In this document: in pieces, positions 11,815-20,590 of the stretch
Layout of the letters: each line of letters begins with the position of its first letter
Position numbering within the stretch: position 1 is the first letter of the stretch
Source of the DNA: Bacillota bacterium
Lineage (GTDB): Bacteria; Bacillota; Sulfobacillia; DUSP01; JBFMCS01
Assembly: GCA_040754315.1 (NCBI GenBank)
Contig: JBFMCS010000014.1
Coordinates: forward strand, 105,429-169,428
DNA length: 64,000 nucleotides
Direction of reading: 5' to 3'
Made by a program: the position numbers and the translations under genes
The notes under the pieces: model-generated
Database searches by the model: none
Told to the model about the DNA's origin: nothing
Seen by the model: the letters and a program-made list of their open reading frames with translations, nothing else

Positions 11815-12767
11815 GGGGATACCTCCCTGCGGCGGTAATCACTGGCGAGATCATACAAGCCCATCAACATGGCGACGTTTTGGGTGATAGGAAACAGGAA
11901 GAGAGCCACTACGACAAATGCCTTGAACGCCTTGGACACGTTGTACTTGCCCATAAGGTAGAATCCGAAGGCCACGCCCTGCACCGTCAGAGCGAGATTC
12001 ATCAGTGTATAGGCGTTCAGGCCAGCAAGCCTCACGGCCTGTATTCCATGGTAGTTCTCTAGCATGACAGCGAGGAGTCCCACAATGAAGATCCCCAGCG
12101 TCCACTTGGGCAGACCCCAGCGCTCGAATGGCGGCAACGCCTGTACGCTGTAGCCCAGCCTGGTCAAGACAGCCTTGAGCACCTGGAAGTTGATGAAGGC
12201 ATTAAGGGCGGCCGCCCCAACGAGGGCCGCAGGCAGTATGAGGCGAAAGGCCTCGAGGGCACCGGCCCAGAACTCTTCCATTTGCTCAAGCACGTCTGGG
12301 GCTACCCCCATGCCTCTGTAGATCTCCATGGAAGCCTCAATGCCTTCGCGGATCTGGCTCTCGAATTCCGCCAGGCCAATACCCAGGAACAGTAGACCCA
12401 GGAAGAACCCGGCCAGGAAGGAGATGAGCATGGCGGCGGTTCCCACCACCAGTGTGTAGCTTGGGCTCCAGCCCCTTCGCACTGCGTGCCCGAAGGCGAT
12501 GCCCACCAGGCCGAAGGTCAATGCCATAGTCAGGGCCTGGAGCGGTCCCACAAAGGCGGTGAGCAGGATCCCCGCAACGGTTACTGTGAGGGTGCCAACC
12601 TTCAACCCGTGGCGTAACGCCACCAAGGCGACAGGCACGGGCCACAGGAACGCGATGACCAGCCCCGCCACTGGAATGTAGAAACCAGCCAGGGCCAGCA
12701 CTACCGTGATGCCCGCTAGCAAGGCCCCTTCCACTAAGGGTTTCGTCATGTTCGAGGCCTGGTCCAC
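11811..12767 (-). CDS. DUF2232 family multi-pass membrane protein
   Basis: A polytopic membrane protein with about eight hydrophobic segments, starting with TLVEG-like sequence and ALLAGITVVLALAGFYIPVA. The DUF2232 family (YybS type) sits between rpsR and rplI in many Bacillota and has no firm function; a transporter-like role is often assumed. The GTG start at 12767 has GGAGGAGG 7 bases upstream, giving 318 residues. The open frame extends to 12935 but the extra 56 residues are not hydrophobic and lack a ribosome binding site. Confidence 0.8.
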   Translation of the reverse strand: MDQASNMTKPLVEGALLAGITVVLALAGFYIPVAGLVIAFLWPVPVALVALRHGLKVGTLTVTVAGILLTAFVGPLQALTMALTFGLVGIAFGHAVRRGWSPSYTLVVGTAAMLISFLAGFFLGLLFLGIGLAEFESQIREGIEASMEIYRGMGVAPDVLEQMEEFWAGALEAFRLILPAALVGAAALNAFINFQVLKAVLTRLGYSVQALPPFERWGLPKWTLGIFIVGLLAVMLENYHGIQAVRLAGLNAYTLMNLALTVQGVAFGFYLMGKYNVSKAFKAFVVVALFLFPITQNVAMLMGLYDLASDYRRREVSP

Positions 12768-12976
12768 TTGGGTTCCTCCTCCTGCCACGCCCGTGGCCGA
12801 AACCACGCAAATAGGTACTTCACTGTCGGAGCCTGATATCCTCCCCTTCAGATGCCCGGAAAGTCCCTCCAAGTAGGCAGGTGGGCAGAACAGGGCCTGT
12901 TCCATCATGCCAGCAGCTGTCAAGAAGGTCCTCACGCTAAGGGGGCCCCGCTTAGGGCCCCCTGCTGTGCCACGGT

Positions 12977-13210
12977 TTACTCTGCGCTAAACGGGATCAG
13001 CGCCATGTTCCGGGCCCTTTTTATGGCCAGGGTCAGCTGCCGCTGGTGCCCTGCGCAATTCCCGGTAATACGCCTGGGAAGTATCTTGCCCCTTTCCGAA
13101 AGATACCTGCGGCATCTTCCTGCATCCTTGTAGTCTACTTGGGCGATCTTGTCCACGCAAAAGTTGCATACCTTGCGCTTCGGTTTACGCCCCCTATCAC
13201 GCCGAGCCAT
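12977..13210 (-). CDS. rpsR: 30S ribosomal protein S18
   Basis: The 77-residue protein contains the S18 core: [20 protein letters not shown], then [20 protein letters not shown] and [17 protein letters not shown] precedes the ATG. It lies with rpsF and ssb in the usual order. The two CxxC-like pairs near the N-terminus suggest a zinc-binding S18 form, as in some Bacillota. Confidence 0.97.
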   Translation of the reverse strand: MARRDRGRKPKRKVCNFCVDKIAQVDYKDAGRCRRYLSERGKILPRRITGNCAGHQRQLTLAIKRARNMALIPFSAE

Positions 13211-13224
13211 TGCGCTCCTCCTTC

Positions 13225-13611
13225 CTAGAACGGGACGTCTCCATCACTGCCTTCATCTGGGGAGCCGTCGTCACTGGCGCCTTCATGGGTTCCCCGGGGA
13301 TCGAGGAACCGGACGTTCTCGGCCACGACCTCGTATACGCGGCGTCGCTGTCCTTCCTGGGTCTCGTATGACCTGACCTGGAGGCGACCGTCCACCAGAA
13401 CCAGCCGTCCTTTGTTCAGGTAGTTGGCTACTGTTTCCGCTTGCTTGCGCCATACCACAATATCGATGAAGTCGGTTTCTCGCTCACCCTGCTGGTTGGT
13501 GAAGGGCCGGTCCACTGCTATGGCGAACTTGGCCACGGGGACACCACTGGCGGTGTACCGCAGCTCGGGATCCCGTACTAGTCGGCCAACAAGGATTACC
13601 TTATTGAGCAC
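13225..13611 (-). CDS. ssb: Single-stranded DNA-binding protein
   Basis: The 128-residue SSB has a complete OB fold ([20 protein letters not shown] through [12 protein letters not shown]) and an acidic tail ending DGDVPF, the partner-docking tip that recruits replication and repair proteins. GTG start. It is located between rpsF and rpsR, 31 bases after rpsF, and close to dnaB in the same gene row. Confidence 0.96.
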   Translation of the reverse strand: MLNKVILVGRLVRDPELRYTASGVPVAKFAIAVDRPFTNQQGERETDFIDIVVWRKQAETVANYLNKGRLVLVDGRLQVRSYETQEGQRRRVYEVVAENVRFLDPRGTHEGASDDGSPDEGSDGDVPF

Positions 13612-13641
13612 AGACTACACCATCCCTTCAAGTCATGTGGA

Positions 13642-13929
13642 TCACTCGTCGGTCCTGATCACCATGAATCGCAGCACCTCATCAGTGATCTTGAGCTGCC
13701 TATCCAGCTGCCTGGGGACATCGGGGTTTGAGTGAAGGTTGAAGATGAGGTAGATGCCATCCTTCTGGTCATTGATCTCATAGGCCAGCCGTCGCCGGCC
13801 CCACTTGATCACCTCGTCGACTACCCCGTCCCGAGTCTGGATCATCGAGGAAACCTTCTCAATGAAGGCTTCTACTGCCTCGCTCTCCAGATCGGCCTTG
13901 AGGATCACCATCATCTCGTAAGGCCTCAT
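13642..13929 (-). CDS. rpsF: 30S ribosomal protein S6
   Basis: The 95-residue product begins MRPYEMMVILKADL, the S6 signature, with GGGAGGAGG 9 bases before the ATG. The in-frame extension to 13998 is not S6-like. S6 binds S18 on the 30S platform, and the two genes are separated only by ssb. The leader of about 120 bases from the mapped promoter may carry autoregulatory structure. Confidence 0.95.
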   Translation of the reverse strand: MRPYEMMVILKADLESEAVEAFIEKVSSMIQTRDGVVDEVIKWGRRRLAYEINDQKDGIYLIFNLHSNPDVPRQLDRQLKITDEVLRFMVIRTDE

Positions 13930-14049
13930 TACTATGTACCTCCTCCCTACGGACTGTTCGGCCCCCTTCACGGGGGCAGGGAGGTCCACCGGGCCCATCC
14001 GGGAACCCCTGGTCGCGCCGGGACTTGGTTTGGCGCAACCGCTCGTTCA

Positions 14050-14078
14050 TTATAACACTGGCGGCGGGCGCCAGCAAG
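14050..14078 (-). promoter_or_regulatory. Promoter of the rpsF-to-purA gene row
   Basis: On the minus strand a perfect TATAAT is preceded at 17 bases by TTGCTG. It lies about 120 bases upstream of rpsF, leaving a GC-rich leader. It is the only clear promoter seen for the closely spaced genes down to purA. Confidence 0.6.
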
Positions 14079-14151
14079 GATCAGTAGACCCCTTAAGATC
14101 CCTTGATTACGCAGGCGGAACAGATATTGTCTATCCACGGGGTCCGGGCAT

Positions 14152-15252
14152 TCATGAGGTGAACCGGAAGAGCATCAGGTCACCGTCCTGCACGGCGTAG
14201 TCCCGTCCCTCAAGCTTGATTAGGCCTTGGTCTCTGGCTTGGCCATACGAGGGCACTCCACGCAGGACTTCCGCCGGCACAACCTCGGCGCACACAAAGC
14301 CCTTCTCCATGTCGCTGTGGACCTTCCCGGCGGCTCTCTGAGCGGTAGTCCCCCTGGGCACGGTCCAGGCTCTTGCCTCCTTGGAATTGGCGGTGAAGAA
14401 GGTGATGAGATCTAGTGCCTGGTAGCATGTACGGATGAGACGGTTTGCCCCAGAGTCGTTAAGTCCCATGTCCTCAAGAAAGGCCTTGGCTTCCTCCGGG
14501 GGGAGTTCCTGGATCTCCGCCTCGATCTTGGCGGATATGGCTATCACTTCTGCCCCCTCCCTAATGGCGCGCTCGGCGAGGGCCTGGTAAAAGGGGTTCA
14601 GTGTGGGGCTGGAGACCTCTGCCTCTGAGATGTTGCCTACGTAGACCATGGGTTTCGCCGTGAGAAGGAAGAGCTGCTGCAACACAGAGGCTTCTCCGGG
14701 TGACAGTTCCAGAAGCCTTGGGGTAATCCCTCGCTCCACGGTCTCCTTGAGGCGTTCCAGCAGCACCATTTCCCTCTTGGCCTCCGGGTCTCCCGCCTTC
14801 ATCGTCCTGAGGGTCTTCTTAGCCCGGCGGTCGAGGGTCTCGAGGTCTGCCAGGGCAATTTCCACCATGATGGTTTCCGTGTCTCGGAGCGGGTCAAGGA
14901 CAGGTTCAACATGGCATACCGTATCATCTAAGAAGCAGCGGACAACGTGGACGATGGCGTCCACCTCTCGAATGTGGCCCAGAAACCGGTTGCCCAGGCC
15001 TTCACCCTTGCTGGCGCCCTTGACGAGTCCCGCAATGTCTACGAACCGCAGGGTGGTGGCGTATGCACGGGCGGACCCTGCCACCTGAGCCACTCGGTCT
15101 AGCCGGGCATCAGGTACGTGCACCACCCCCACATTGCTGTCCACCGTTGTAAAGGGATAGATCCCCACCTCGGCTGATGCGTTTGTGAGGGCGTTGAAGA
15201 GTGTTGATTTCCCCACGTTGGGCAGACCTACCAACCCACAGGCGAAACCCAC
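14152..15252 (-). CDS. ychF: Ribosome-associated ATPase YchF (Obg-related)
   Basis: The 366-residue P-loop protein has G1 [16 protein letters not shown]3 [19 protein letters not shown] and the C-terminal TGS domain with [28 protein letters not shown]. YchF is unusual in the family in preferring ATP to GTP; it binds ribosomes and affects redox stress responses. It starts 3 bases past the DUF951 gene stop, and its stop lies about 220 bases before rpsF. Confidence 0.95.
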   Translation of the reverse strand: MGFACGLVGLPNVGKSTLFNALTNASAEVGIYPFTTVDSNVGVVHVPDARLDRVAQVAGSARAYATTLRFVDIAGLVKGASKGEGLGNRFLGHIREVDAIVHVVRCFLDDTVCHVEPVLDPLRDTETIMVEIALADLETLDRRAKKTLRTMKAGDPEAKREMVLLERLKETVERGITPRLLELSPGEASVLQQLFLLTAKPMVYVGNISEAEVSSPTLNPFYQALAERAIREGAEVIAISAKIEAEIQELPPEEAKAFLEDMGLNDSGANRLIRTCYQALDLITFFTANSKEARAWTVPRGTTAQRAAGKVHSDMEKGFVCAEVVPAEVLRGVPSYGQARDQGLIKLEGRDYAVQDGDLMLFRFTS

Positions 15253-15255
15253 GGT

Positions 15256-15507
15256 TCAACTCTCCTTTGCTGGCCTGCGGAGCAAGCGCCGCCTAACCTC
15301 CTCGGGAAGGTCCTCAGGAGAGAGTACCTCTTTGATCCGCCGTTCCAGGTTCGCCCTGGGAACCATCACCCTGCGCCCGCAGCCAAGACAGTGAATGCCC
15401 AGGTCCATTCCAGTCCTGGTGATCTCCCAGTGGTGTCCACCGCAGGGGTGGGGCTTTTTCAGGCGAATTATGTCTCCCACCTTGAGAGGGACGGGCTTGG
15501 CACTCAC
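15256..15507 (-). CDS. DUF951 family small protein
   Basis: The 83-residue protein contains the DUF951 core (VGDIIRLKKPHPCGGHHWEI, GMDLGIHCLGCGRRVMVPR), with Cys-His pairs that may bind metal, and an arginine-rich tail. The family commonly sits beside ychF and mscS in Bacillota; function is unknown. GTG start with GGAGG 9 bases upstream, overlapping the mscS stop by 4 bases. Confidence 0.85.
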   Translation of the reverse strand: MSAKPVPLKVGDIIRLKKPHPCGGHHWEITRTGMDLGIHCLGCGRRVMVPRANLERRIKEVLSPEDLPEEVRRRLLRRPAKES

Positions 15508-16391
15508 CGTTCACCCTCCACCTTGGGCAACGGGCCGACCTTGGTGATGTCGGAGGGAACAAGGACCCTTCGGGGGTAGGGCATCTCAATCCCCTCTGCG
15601 TCGAAGGCCTTCTTGATCCTGAGGCGCATTTCCCTCTCGGCCCCCCACTGCTCCAATGGCTCTGTCCTTGCCAATACCAGGATGCTGACCCCTGATGCCC
15701 CAAGGTCGCTTACGCCAAGGACCTTGGGCCCCTCCTTTATGGTGCCGACCTCACGCGATATCTCCTCGCAGACACGCTCTAGCACAGTCATGACGCGGTC
15801 CAGGTTCTCCTCATATGCAACGTCCACGGTTATTAGTGCGCGGATGTTGCCCCTGCTCCAGTTGGTCGAGGTAGTGATGGTGCCGTTAGGCACGGCGTGC
15901 AGGGCTCCGGTGAAGTCCCGGAACTTGGTAACCCTCAATCCCATTTCCTCAACAACGCCAGTAACGCCTCCTGCCTCCACGAACTCTCCCACCGTAAACT
16001 GGTTCTCAAATACGATGAAAAAGCCCGTGATGATGTCCTTGACAAGATTCTGCGCACCGAAACCTACGGCCAAGCCGATAAGGCCCGCCCCGGCCAGAAC
16101 TGACTTGGTATCAATTCTGAATACCTCCAGAATGGTAACAACGGCAATGAAGTCGATGGCATAGCGGGCAACGCTACGGAGGAGACTGGCCAGGGTCTTC
16201 GCCCTCTTGTCATCTACAATGCCGTACTGCCTGTCCTTCACTGCGAAGGTCTTATCTATCAGTGCCGATACCAGCCTCGTGGCTATGTGCGCCACCAGGA
16301 TGATTACCAGCACCCTGGCACCCGAGGTCACCCACAACACAACATCTCCTTCGGTAAGGAACCTGTCCCACGCTGACGTAACGAACTCCAC
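15504..16391 (-). CDS. MscS-family small-conductance mechanosensitive channel
   Basis: An inner-membrane channel that opens under osmotic down-shock. Two or three transmembrane segments precede the pore-lining region and the beta domain (GLAVGFGAQNLVKDIITGFFIVFE, then GVTGVVEEMGLRVTKFRDFTG and VPNGTI). The GTG start at 16391 has GGAGGG 8 bases upstream and leaves a 16-base gap to cvpA; the longer frame to 16430 would overlap that gene. About 295 residues, typical of MscS. Confidence 0.9.
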   Translation of the reverse strand: MEFVTSAWDRFLTEGDVVLWVTSGARVLVIILVAHIATRLVSALIDKTFAVKDRQYGIVDDKRAKTLASLLRSVARYAIDFIAVVTILEVFRIDTKSVLAGAGLIGLAVGFGAQNLVKDIITGFFIVFENQFTVGEFVEAGGVTGVVEEMGLRVTKFRDFTGALHAVPNGTITTSTNWSRGNIRALITVDVAYEENLDRVMTVLERVCEEISREVGTIKEGPKVLGVSDLGASGVSILVLARTEPLEQWGAEREMRLRIKKAFDAEGIEMPYPRRVLVPSDITKVGPLPKVEGER

Positions 16392-16407
16392 GGGCAACTC
16401 CCTCCAT

Positions 16408-17124
16408 TCAACCCCAGAAACTGCTGGCAAAGGACACTAGCGACGAGAACACCGGCAGGAAGAAGGGAACCAGGCGAGAGGCTGCCATGGCTCCCCATAG
16501 ACCACTCGAGGGCATTATGGCACCTAGCGCTGTGGCAAAGCCGGCCAGGATCGATATGAGCAGGGTATACTGAGCCAATCCTAGGAGTACCCCCAGGCTT
16601 CGGTTTACAGAGCCCAGGAAACTCGCGTTCACGGTGGTTGTGAGACCGCTGGCGAGAAACCATATGGCCAAGCGCACTGCCACGAAGATTAGGAAGAACG
16701 CCAAGGATACCAGGACCATATGAGACATCCCCTCCAGGATGAAGGCCCCCAGCGATGGGTGCTCCCCCGGACCTTGCAGGATCCACAGGGCATCAAGAAA
16801 CTTGTGGAAGGTTCCTGAGAGAATGGAGGGTAGCCCTAGGCCGGAGAGAACCTCGCCAAAGCCCTCTGGGGATGGCGGGAGGGCCCTGATCTCTCCTGCG
16901 CTGGCGGGGATGTCCAGGTGACTGGAAATGGCGGAGCTGGTCACGTCGGTGAGCCCCAGCGAGCGTTCAGCCCAAGCGGTGAGCGGGCCGGATCCGAAAA
17001 CGGCCGCTAGAAGTGCCGCAAAGAGACCGATGATTCCCAAGGCCATCTTGATGAACCCCCGGAACCATCCGATGCCAGCCCCGAAGGCCAGGCAACCCAG
17101 GATCGCGGTGTCTATCCAGTTCAA
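16408..17124 (-). CDS. CvpA family membrane protein
   Basis: The 238-residue polytopic protein begins MNWIDTAILGCLAFGAGIGWFRGFIK, the CvpA signature, and has four or so hydrophobic segments. CvpA-type proteins are named for colicin V production but their cellular role, probably in envelope maintenance, is unsettled. TTG start with AAGGAGG upstream. It precedes mscS on the same strand. Confidence 0.85.
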   Translation of the reverse strand: MNWIDTAILGCLAFGAGIGWFRGFIKMALGIIGLFAALLAAVFGSGPLTAWAERSLGLTDVTSSAISSHLDIPASAGEIRALPPSPEGFGEVLSGLGLPSILSGTFHKFLDALWILQGPGEHPSLGAFILEGMSHMVLVSLAFFLIFVAVRLAIWFLASGLTTTVNASFLGSVNRSLGVLLGLAQYTLLISILAGFATALGAIMPSSGLWGAMAASRLVPFFLPVFSSLVSFASSFWG

Positions 17125-17149
17125 CGTGATGACCTCCTTCCTGTTGGGT

Positions 17150-17509
17150 CTATAGCGGTTTCCCCGACGCAGCCCTTGTCAGGAGGAACACCGCGTGCAT
17201 GCCCAAGGCCGGAAAGGCCGGGCGCACTGACCCACCTATGAATCTCTCCGCGAGGACAATGGCGGCGACGGACAAAATCCCCCCGGAAATGTATATTGCC
17301 GCCTCCTTCAAGAAATCCTCGTAGAAGAAAGTCTGGGCGGTCCTGCGTAGCACGCCGACTGCATCGCCTGCCAGCTTCGCGGCCAGGAAAGCTGCTAGGC
17401 TTTCACACCACAGGGGGCCTCCGGCATGCCTCACAAAACCGGTCACCCCGAGAACGCTGGCGGCCGCTACGCCCATTGAGAGAATGACGAACAGGCCTGA
17501 GTGCTTCAC
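17150..17509 (-). CDS. Small membrane protein of unknown function
   Basis: The 119-residue product has three hydrophobic stretches at about residues 5-25, 33-50 and 73-90, plus a weaker one near 98-110. I recognise no family. The GTG start has a strong AAGGAGG 5 bases upstream, so translation is likely. It lies 25 bases before cvpA on the same strand, divergent from yyaC. Confidence 0.6.
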   Translation of the reverse strand: MKHSGLFVILSMGVAAASVLGVTGFVRHAGGPLWCESLAAFLAAKLAGDAVGVLRRTAQTFFYEDFLKEAAIYISGGILSVAAIVLAERFIGGSVRPAFPALGMHAVFLLTRAASGKPL

Positions 17510-17601
17510 TGGGACCTCCTTACGGGAACTGGAGCATACCCAACATCACTATACCATATACTTGAAAGGCGGTACACAGGCTCGGGACCAGGAGGATGCC
17601 C

Positions 17602-18204
17602 ATGTCCCACGCGGAGAGTACTGGAAAACAGGTAGTTGTTCAGCGTGTTCCAGTAGCCCATCCCCAGGTGGTAAACAGGCTGACAAGGGCCATTAGGATG
17701 CTGGCCGAGGACATGCGAGGCCAGTGTTCTCCCTGCGTCGTGTTGTGCATTGGGTCGGACCGCTCCACGGGGGATGCCCTCGGGCCCTTGGTCGGGTCCA
17801 GGCTTCAAGCATCTAGACTCCTGGACGAGAGGGTCTGGGGCACCTTGGACGAACCGGTACACGCCATCAACCTGATGGATGTCCTGTCCGGACTCCGCGC
17901 CAGGTGGAAGAGCCCTTTTCTCGTAGCGGTTGATGCGTCATTGGGGAGCCCTGAGCATGTCGGGACCGTCGCGGTGGGAAAGGGCCCGTTAAGGCCTGGC
18001 GCTGCGGTTAACAAGGACCTGCCCACTGTTGGCCAGATGTTCATCACTGGCACTGTAAACGTGGGAGGCTTCATGGAGTACGCGGTACTGCAGAGCACTC
18101 GTCTCAGCTTGGTAGTAAAAATGGCCGAGATCATCTCGGCCTCGCTGGTAATGGCATCCCCGCATCTAGACGGTGCCATGCGGTCTTCCAGATCTAACCG
18201 CTAG
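17602..18204 (+). CDS. yyaC: Spore protease YyaC family protein
   Basis: The ~200-residue protein matches YyaC, a relative of the germination protease Gpr: CVVLCIGSDRSTGDALGPLVGSRL near residue 45, VAVDASLG near 112 and the conserved TVGQMFITGTVNVGGFMEY near 145. AGGAGG abuts an ATG at 17596, so the second ATG at 17602, 6 bases away, is the better start. It is the only plus-strand gene in its neighbourhood, consistent with a separate sporulation promoter. Its target proteins are unknown. Confidence 0.85.
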   Translation: MSHAESTGKQVVVQRVPVAHPQVVNRLTRAIRMLAEDMRGQCSPCVVLCIGSDRSTGDALGPLVGSRLQASRLLDERVWGTLDEPVHAINLMDVLSGLRARWKSPFLVAVDASLGSPEHVGTVAVGKGPLRPGAAVNKDLPTVGQMFITGTVNVGGFMEYAVLQSTRLSLVVKMAEIISASLVMASPHLDGAMRSSRSNR

Positions 18205-18452
18205 CCCAGCCGGGTGGAGATCTCGTCCGCGACCTCCTCAGGTGTCTTCCCTGCCGCCAGCACGACTGGACCTGCTATGCTGGCCTCCTGAAAAGACGCG
18301 AGGTTGGAGTCGATGCCTCCCACAACGATGGCATCCGCTCGCCTCCAGCCCGGTTCCTCCAGGGTTGTCACGGTAAACCCTCGTTCCTCCAGCTCATCCT
18401 TGACGGGCCCGAGCCCAGCCTCAACGGCAACCAGTCTTCGCAGGTTGACCAC
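18201..18452 (-). CDS. YkuS / UPF0180 family protein
   Basis: The 83-residue protein resembles the UPF0180 family (VAVEAGLGPVKDELEERGFTVT, DAIVVGGIDSNL). No function is established. It converges with yyaC, overlapping by 4 bases, and lies 8 bases past the phosphoribosyltransferase gene, so it is probably co-transcribed with that gene. GTG start. Confidence 0.75.
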   Translation of the reverse strand: MVNLRRLVAVEAGLGPVKDELEERGFTVTTLEEPGWRRADAIVVGGIDSNLASFQEASIAGPVVLAAGKTPEEVADEISTRLG

Positions 18453-18460
18453 CCCCCAGG

Positions 18461-19123
18461 TTAGTCTTGGTATCGCCCGGGGGAGTTATGCAGTGAGAGG
18501 AGCCTTATCACCTCTTCGTCAGGGGTCTGGTCAAAGAAACGGTAGAACTGCCCCACGGCGTAGAATCCGGCAGGGGTGAGGGGACACACGGCCCTGTCCA
18601 CGAAACCCTCTAGATGTCTCAGCGTAGATGGGGGGGCCACCGGCACCGCCAGGACAAGGGAGGCAGGGGACTGCCTCTTCACCCAGCTCAGGGATGCCGC
18701 CATGGTGAGGCCGGTGGCTACGCCATCATCCACGACAATGATCGCGCGGTCCTTCAAGGTGATCGCGGGGCGCTTACCCCTGTACAGGGCAAGTCTCCGC
18801 TGGATTTCCTGGCGTTCAGTTTCAGCTGCATGTTGCAGGTAGTCTTGGTTTGGCCGGTAGATGCCGCCGAGCCTAGGGTCGGTGAACACATCACCATCGG
18901 GGGTTACTGCCGCCACTGCTAGTTCGGGGTTTCCCGGAGCCCCGATCTTCCGCGAAATCACAACATCCATCGGAGCCGTGAGCCTGTGGGCAACGCGGGC
19001 TGCGACCACGACTCCACCTCGAGGAACACCCAGTACCACTGGGTTCTGTCTAGATAGGTCCTGCAGGAGCTCCGCGAGTCTTTCACCGGCTTCGTGACGA
19101 TCGCTGTAGAGCAGGATCACCAC
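18461..19123 (-). CDS. Phosphoribosyltransferase-fold protein
   Basis: The 220-residue protein has a PRTase-like core: GVPRGGVVVAARVA, then the PRPP-loop IIVVDDGVATGLTM and the downstream AVPVAPPSTL. Such stand-alone proteins are widespread and usually lack a known substrate; the match is to the family rather than to a purine or pyrimidine salvage enzyme. GTG start, located between a lipid kinase and the YkuS gene. Confidence 0.8.
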   Translation of the reverse strand: MVILLYSDRHEAGERLAELLQDLSRQNPVVLGVPRGGVVVAARVAHRLTAPMDVVISRKIGAPGNPELAVAAVTPDGDVFTDPRLGGIYRPNQDYLQHAAETERQEIQRRLALYRGKRPAITLKDRAIIVVDDGVATGLTMAASLSWVKRQSPASLVLAVPVAPPSTLRHLEGFVDRAVCPLTPAGFYAVGQFYRFFDQTPDEEVIRLLSLHNSPGRYQD

Positions 19124-19225
19124 CCCCCTGTAGTACCCGCGCTCACTCCTTGCTGCAACCCGTCAAGACGGGGCGGGATCTCAGGACCGCCAGCTGTTTT
19201 GGGGCGCGGGTGCCATGCTCACTAA

Positions 19226-20128
19226 TCACTGGGGCCCATGACCCGTGGACGCCACTCTAAGCACCGAAGGGGCAACGCCGAAGGAGACAGGACACCTCCC
19301 CACTACCTCTCCATCTGCCTGAACCGTCAGGGGCTGGTTGGAGGTGACCGTGACTTGGGTCGTCTTCATAAAGGAAACCTTTGGGTGCCTTCCGTGTATC
19401 CCCAGGTAGACCAAGGGCAGCGACTTTACTGTTTCAAACCTGGTGAGACCTCCGCATAGGCATAGGTCGAGGATACCATCATCGGGCCGGGCACCGGGCA
19501 CCATCCTCATGCCGCCTGCGTAGTAGGGAGTGTTTCCCACTGCAACGAAGAGGGCAGTCATCTTGACTGGAAGCTGGTCTTCGAGGCCCAGCTCAATTTG
19601 GTACGCCTGGTATCGCGCCAAGGTCTTGACGAGACCCGCAAGGTAGGTCAGGGTTCCGCCCAGTCGCTTTGCTCCCCTTGCCACCTCTTGGGCAACCTCA
19701 GCATCGAAGCCCACGCTAGCGATGGTGACAAAATACCGCCTTCCGCTACTTGCCTCAACCCATCCCAGGTCAATCTGCCTCGAGGAACCATTCATCCCGG
19801 CCTCCAGGGCCCTTACGGGATTAGCTGGCAGGCCCAGCGCCCTGACGAAGTCATTGCCCCTGCCCGCCGGTATGGGTGCCAGGACGGATCTTGAACCCGC
19901 GAGGCCGTTAGCGACCTCCTGAACCGTGCCATCTCCCCCGACGGCGAAGACTTTCTTGGCCCCTTCACCAGCGGCGGCCCGGGCGATTTCTGTGGCATGG
20001 AGGGGGGCTTGGGTGAATATGGCGTCTCGGGGCAATCCCCTACTCGCAAGAATGCGGTCCAGCAGGGACCACACCTTGACGCTCTTACCCCCATGGGCCG
20101 CAGGGTTAACTATGAAGATTGCATTCAC
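19226..20128 (-). CDS. Diacylglycerol kinase family lipid kinase
   Basis: The 300-residue enzyme has the catalytic motif VFAVGGDGTVQEVANGL and the second signature APIPAGRGNDFVRALGLP. A conserved late TVQADGEVV block closes the C-terminal domain. The family phosphorylates diacylglycerol or related lipids (DgkB/YegS type). AGGAGG precedes the ATG. Neighbours do not narrow the substrate. Confidence 0.88.
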   Translation of the reverse strand: MNAIFIVNPAAHGGKSVKVWSLLDRILASRGLPRDAIFTQAPLHATEIARAAAGEGAKKVFAVGGDGTVQEVANGLAGSRSVLAPIPAGRGNDFVRALGLPANPVRALEAGMNGSSRQIDLGWVEASSGRRYFVTIASVGFDAEVAQEVARGAKRLGGTLTYLAGLVKTLARYQAYQIELGLEDQLPVKMTALFVAVGNTPYYAGGMRMVPGARPDDGILDLCLCGGLTRFETVKSLPLVYLGIHGRHPKVSFMKTTQVTVTSNQPLTVQADGEVVGRCPVSFGVAPSVLRVASTGHGPQ

Positions 20129-20180
20129 TCGGTGGCCTCCTGTGACGGCTCTCCCTGCTTAGTGCGTTGGGGAAAGTCTC

Positions 20181-20573
20181 TTAGTCTTTATGCCCGCGTG
20201 CTACCGCGTGGCTGGCATCTTCTAATTCCTTAGCCATCTTGCTCGAACCGTCGAAAAACCCCCCATCTGCTATGATGAGAGCCGCCACCTTGATATCGCC
20301 CTTTAGGCGCCCGGTGCTTTCGATCTCCAGTTTGCCGGACAAGTCTATGTTCCCCTCGACATCACCAGCCAGGGTAAGGTGACGGGCCTTGATAGACGCA
20401 CGAACACGCGCCCCCTTACCGACAACCACATCCCCTTTGTTGTGGATTTCCCCCTCCATCTTCCCGTCTATCCGAAGACCGGAACTGGCAATAACGGTCC
20501 CCTTGATCTCGGTGTCCTTGCCAACGATGGTATCCATCTTGTCTGAGGGGGTACCTTCTTTGCGCCCTAGCAT
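20181..20573 (-). CDS. Bactofilin (polymer-forming cytoskeletal protein)
   Basis: The 130-residue protein is built of right-handed beta-helix repeats (IVGKDTEIKGTVIASSGLRI, GEIHNKGDVVVGKGARV, LTLAGDVEGNIDLSGKLEI) between short non-repeat ends, as in bactofilins. These self-assemble into filaments at the membrane. It starts 18 bases after the M23 peptidase gene stop, a pairing known from cell-shape systems in other bacteria. GGAGGG precedes the ATG. Confidence 0.9.
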   Translation of the reverse strand: MLGRKEGTPSDKMDTIVGKDTEIKGTVIASSGLRIDGKMEGEIHNKGDVVVGKGARVRASIKARHLTLAGDVEGNIDLSGKLEIESTGRLKGDIKVAALIIADGGFFDGSSKMAKELEDASHAVARGHKD

Positions 20574-20590
20574 AAACCGCCCTCCAGAGT

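Noticed and set aside
17530..17570. Possible sporulation sigma-G/F promoter (GCATA ... CATATAC) before yyaC
   Set aside because: The -10 element matches poorly; not strong enough to list.
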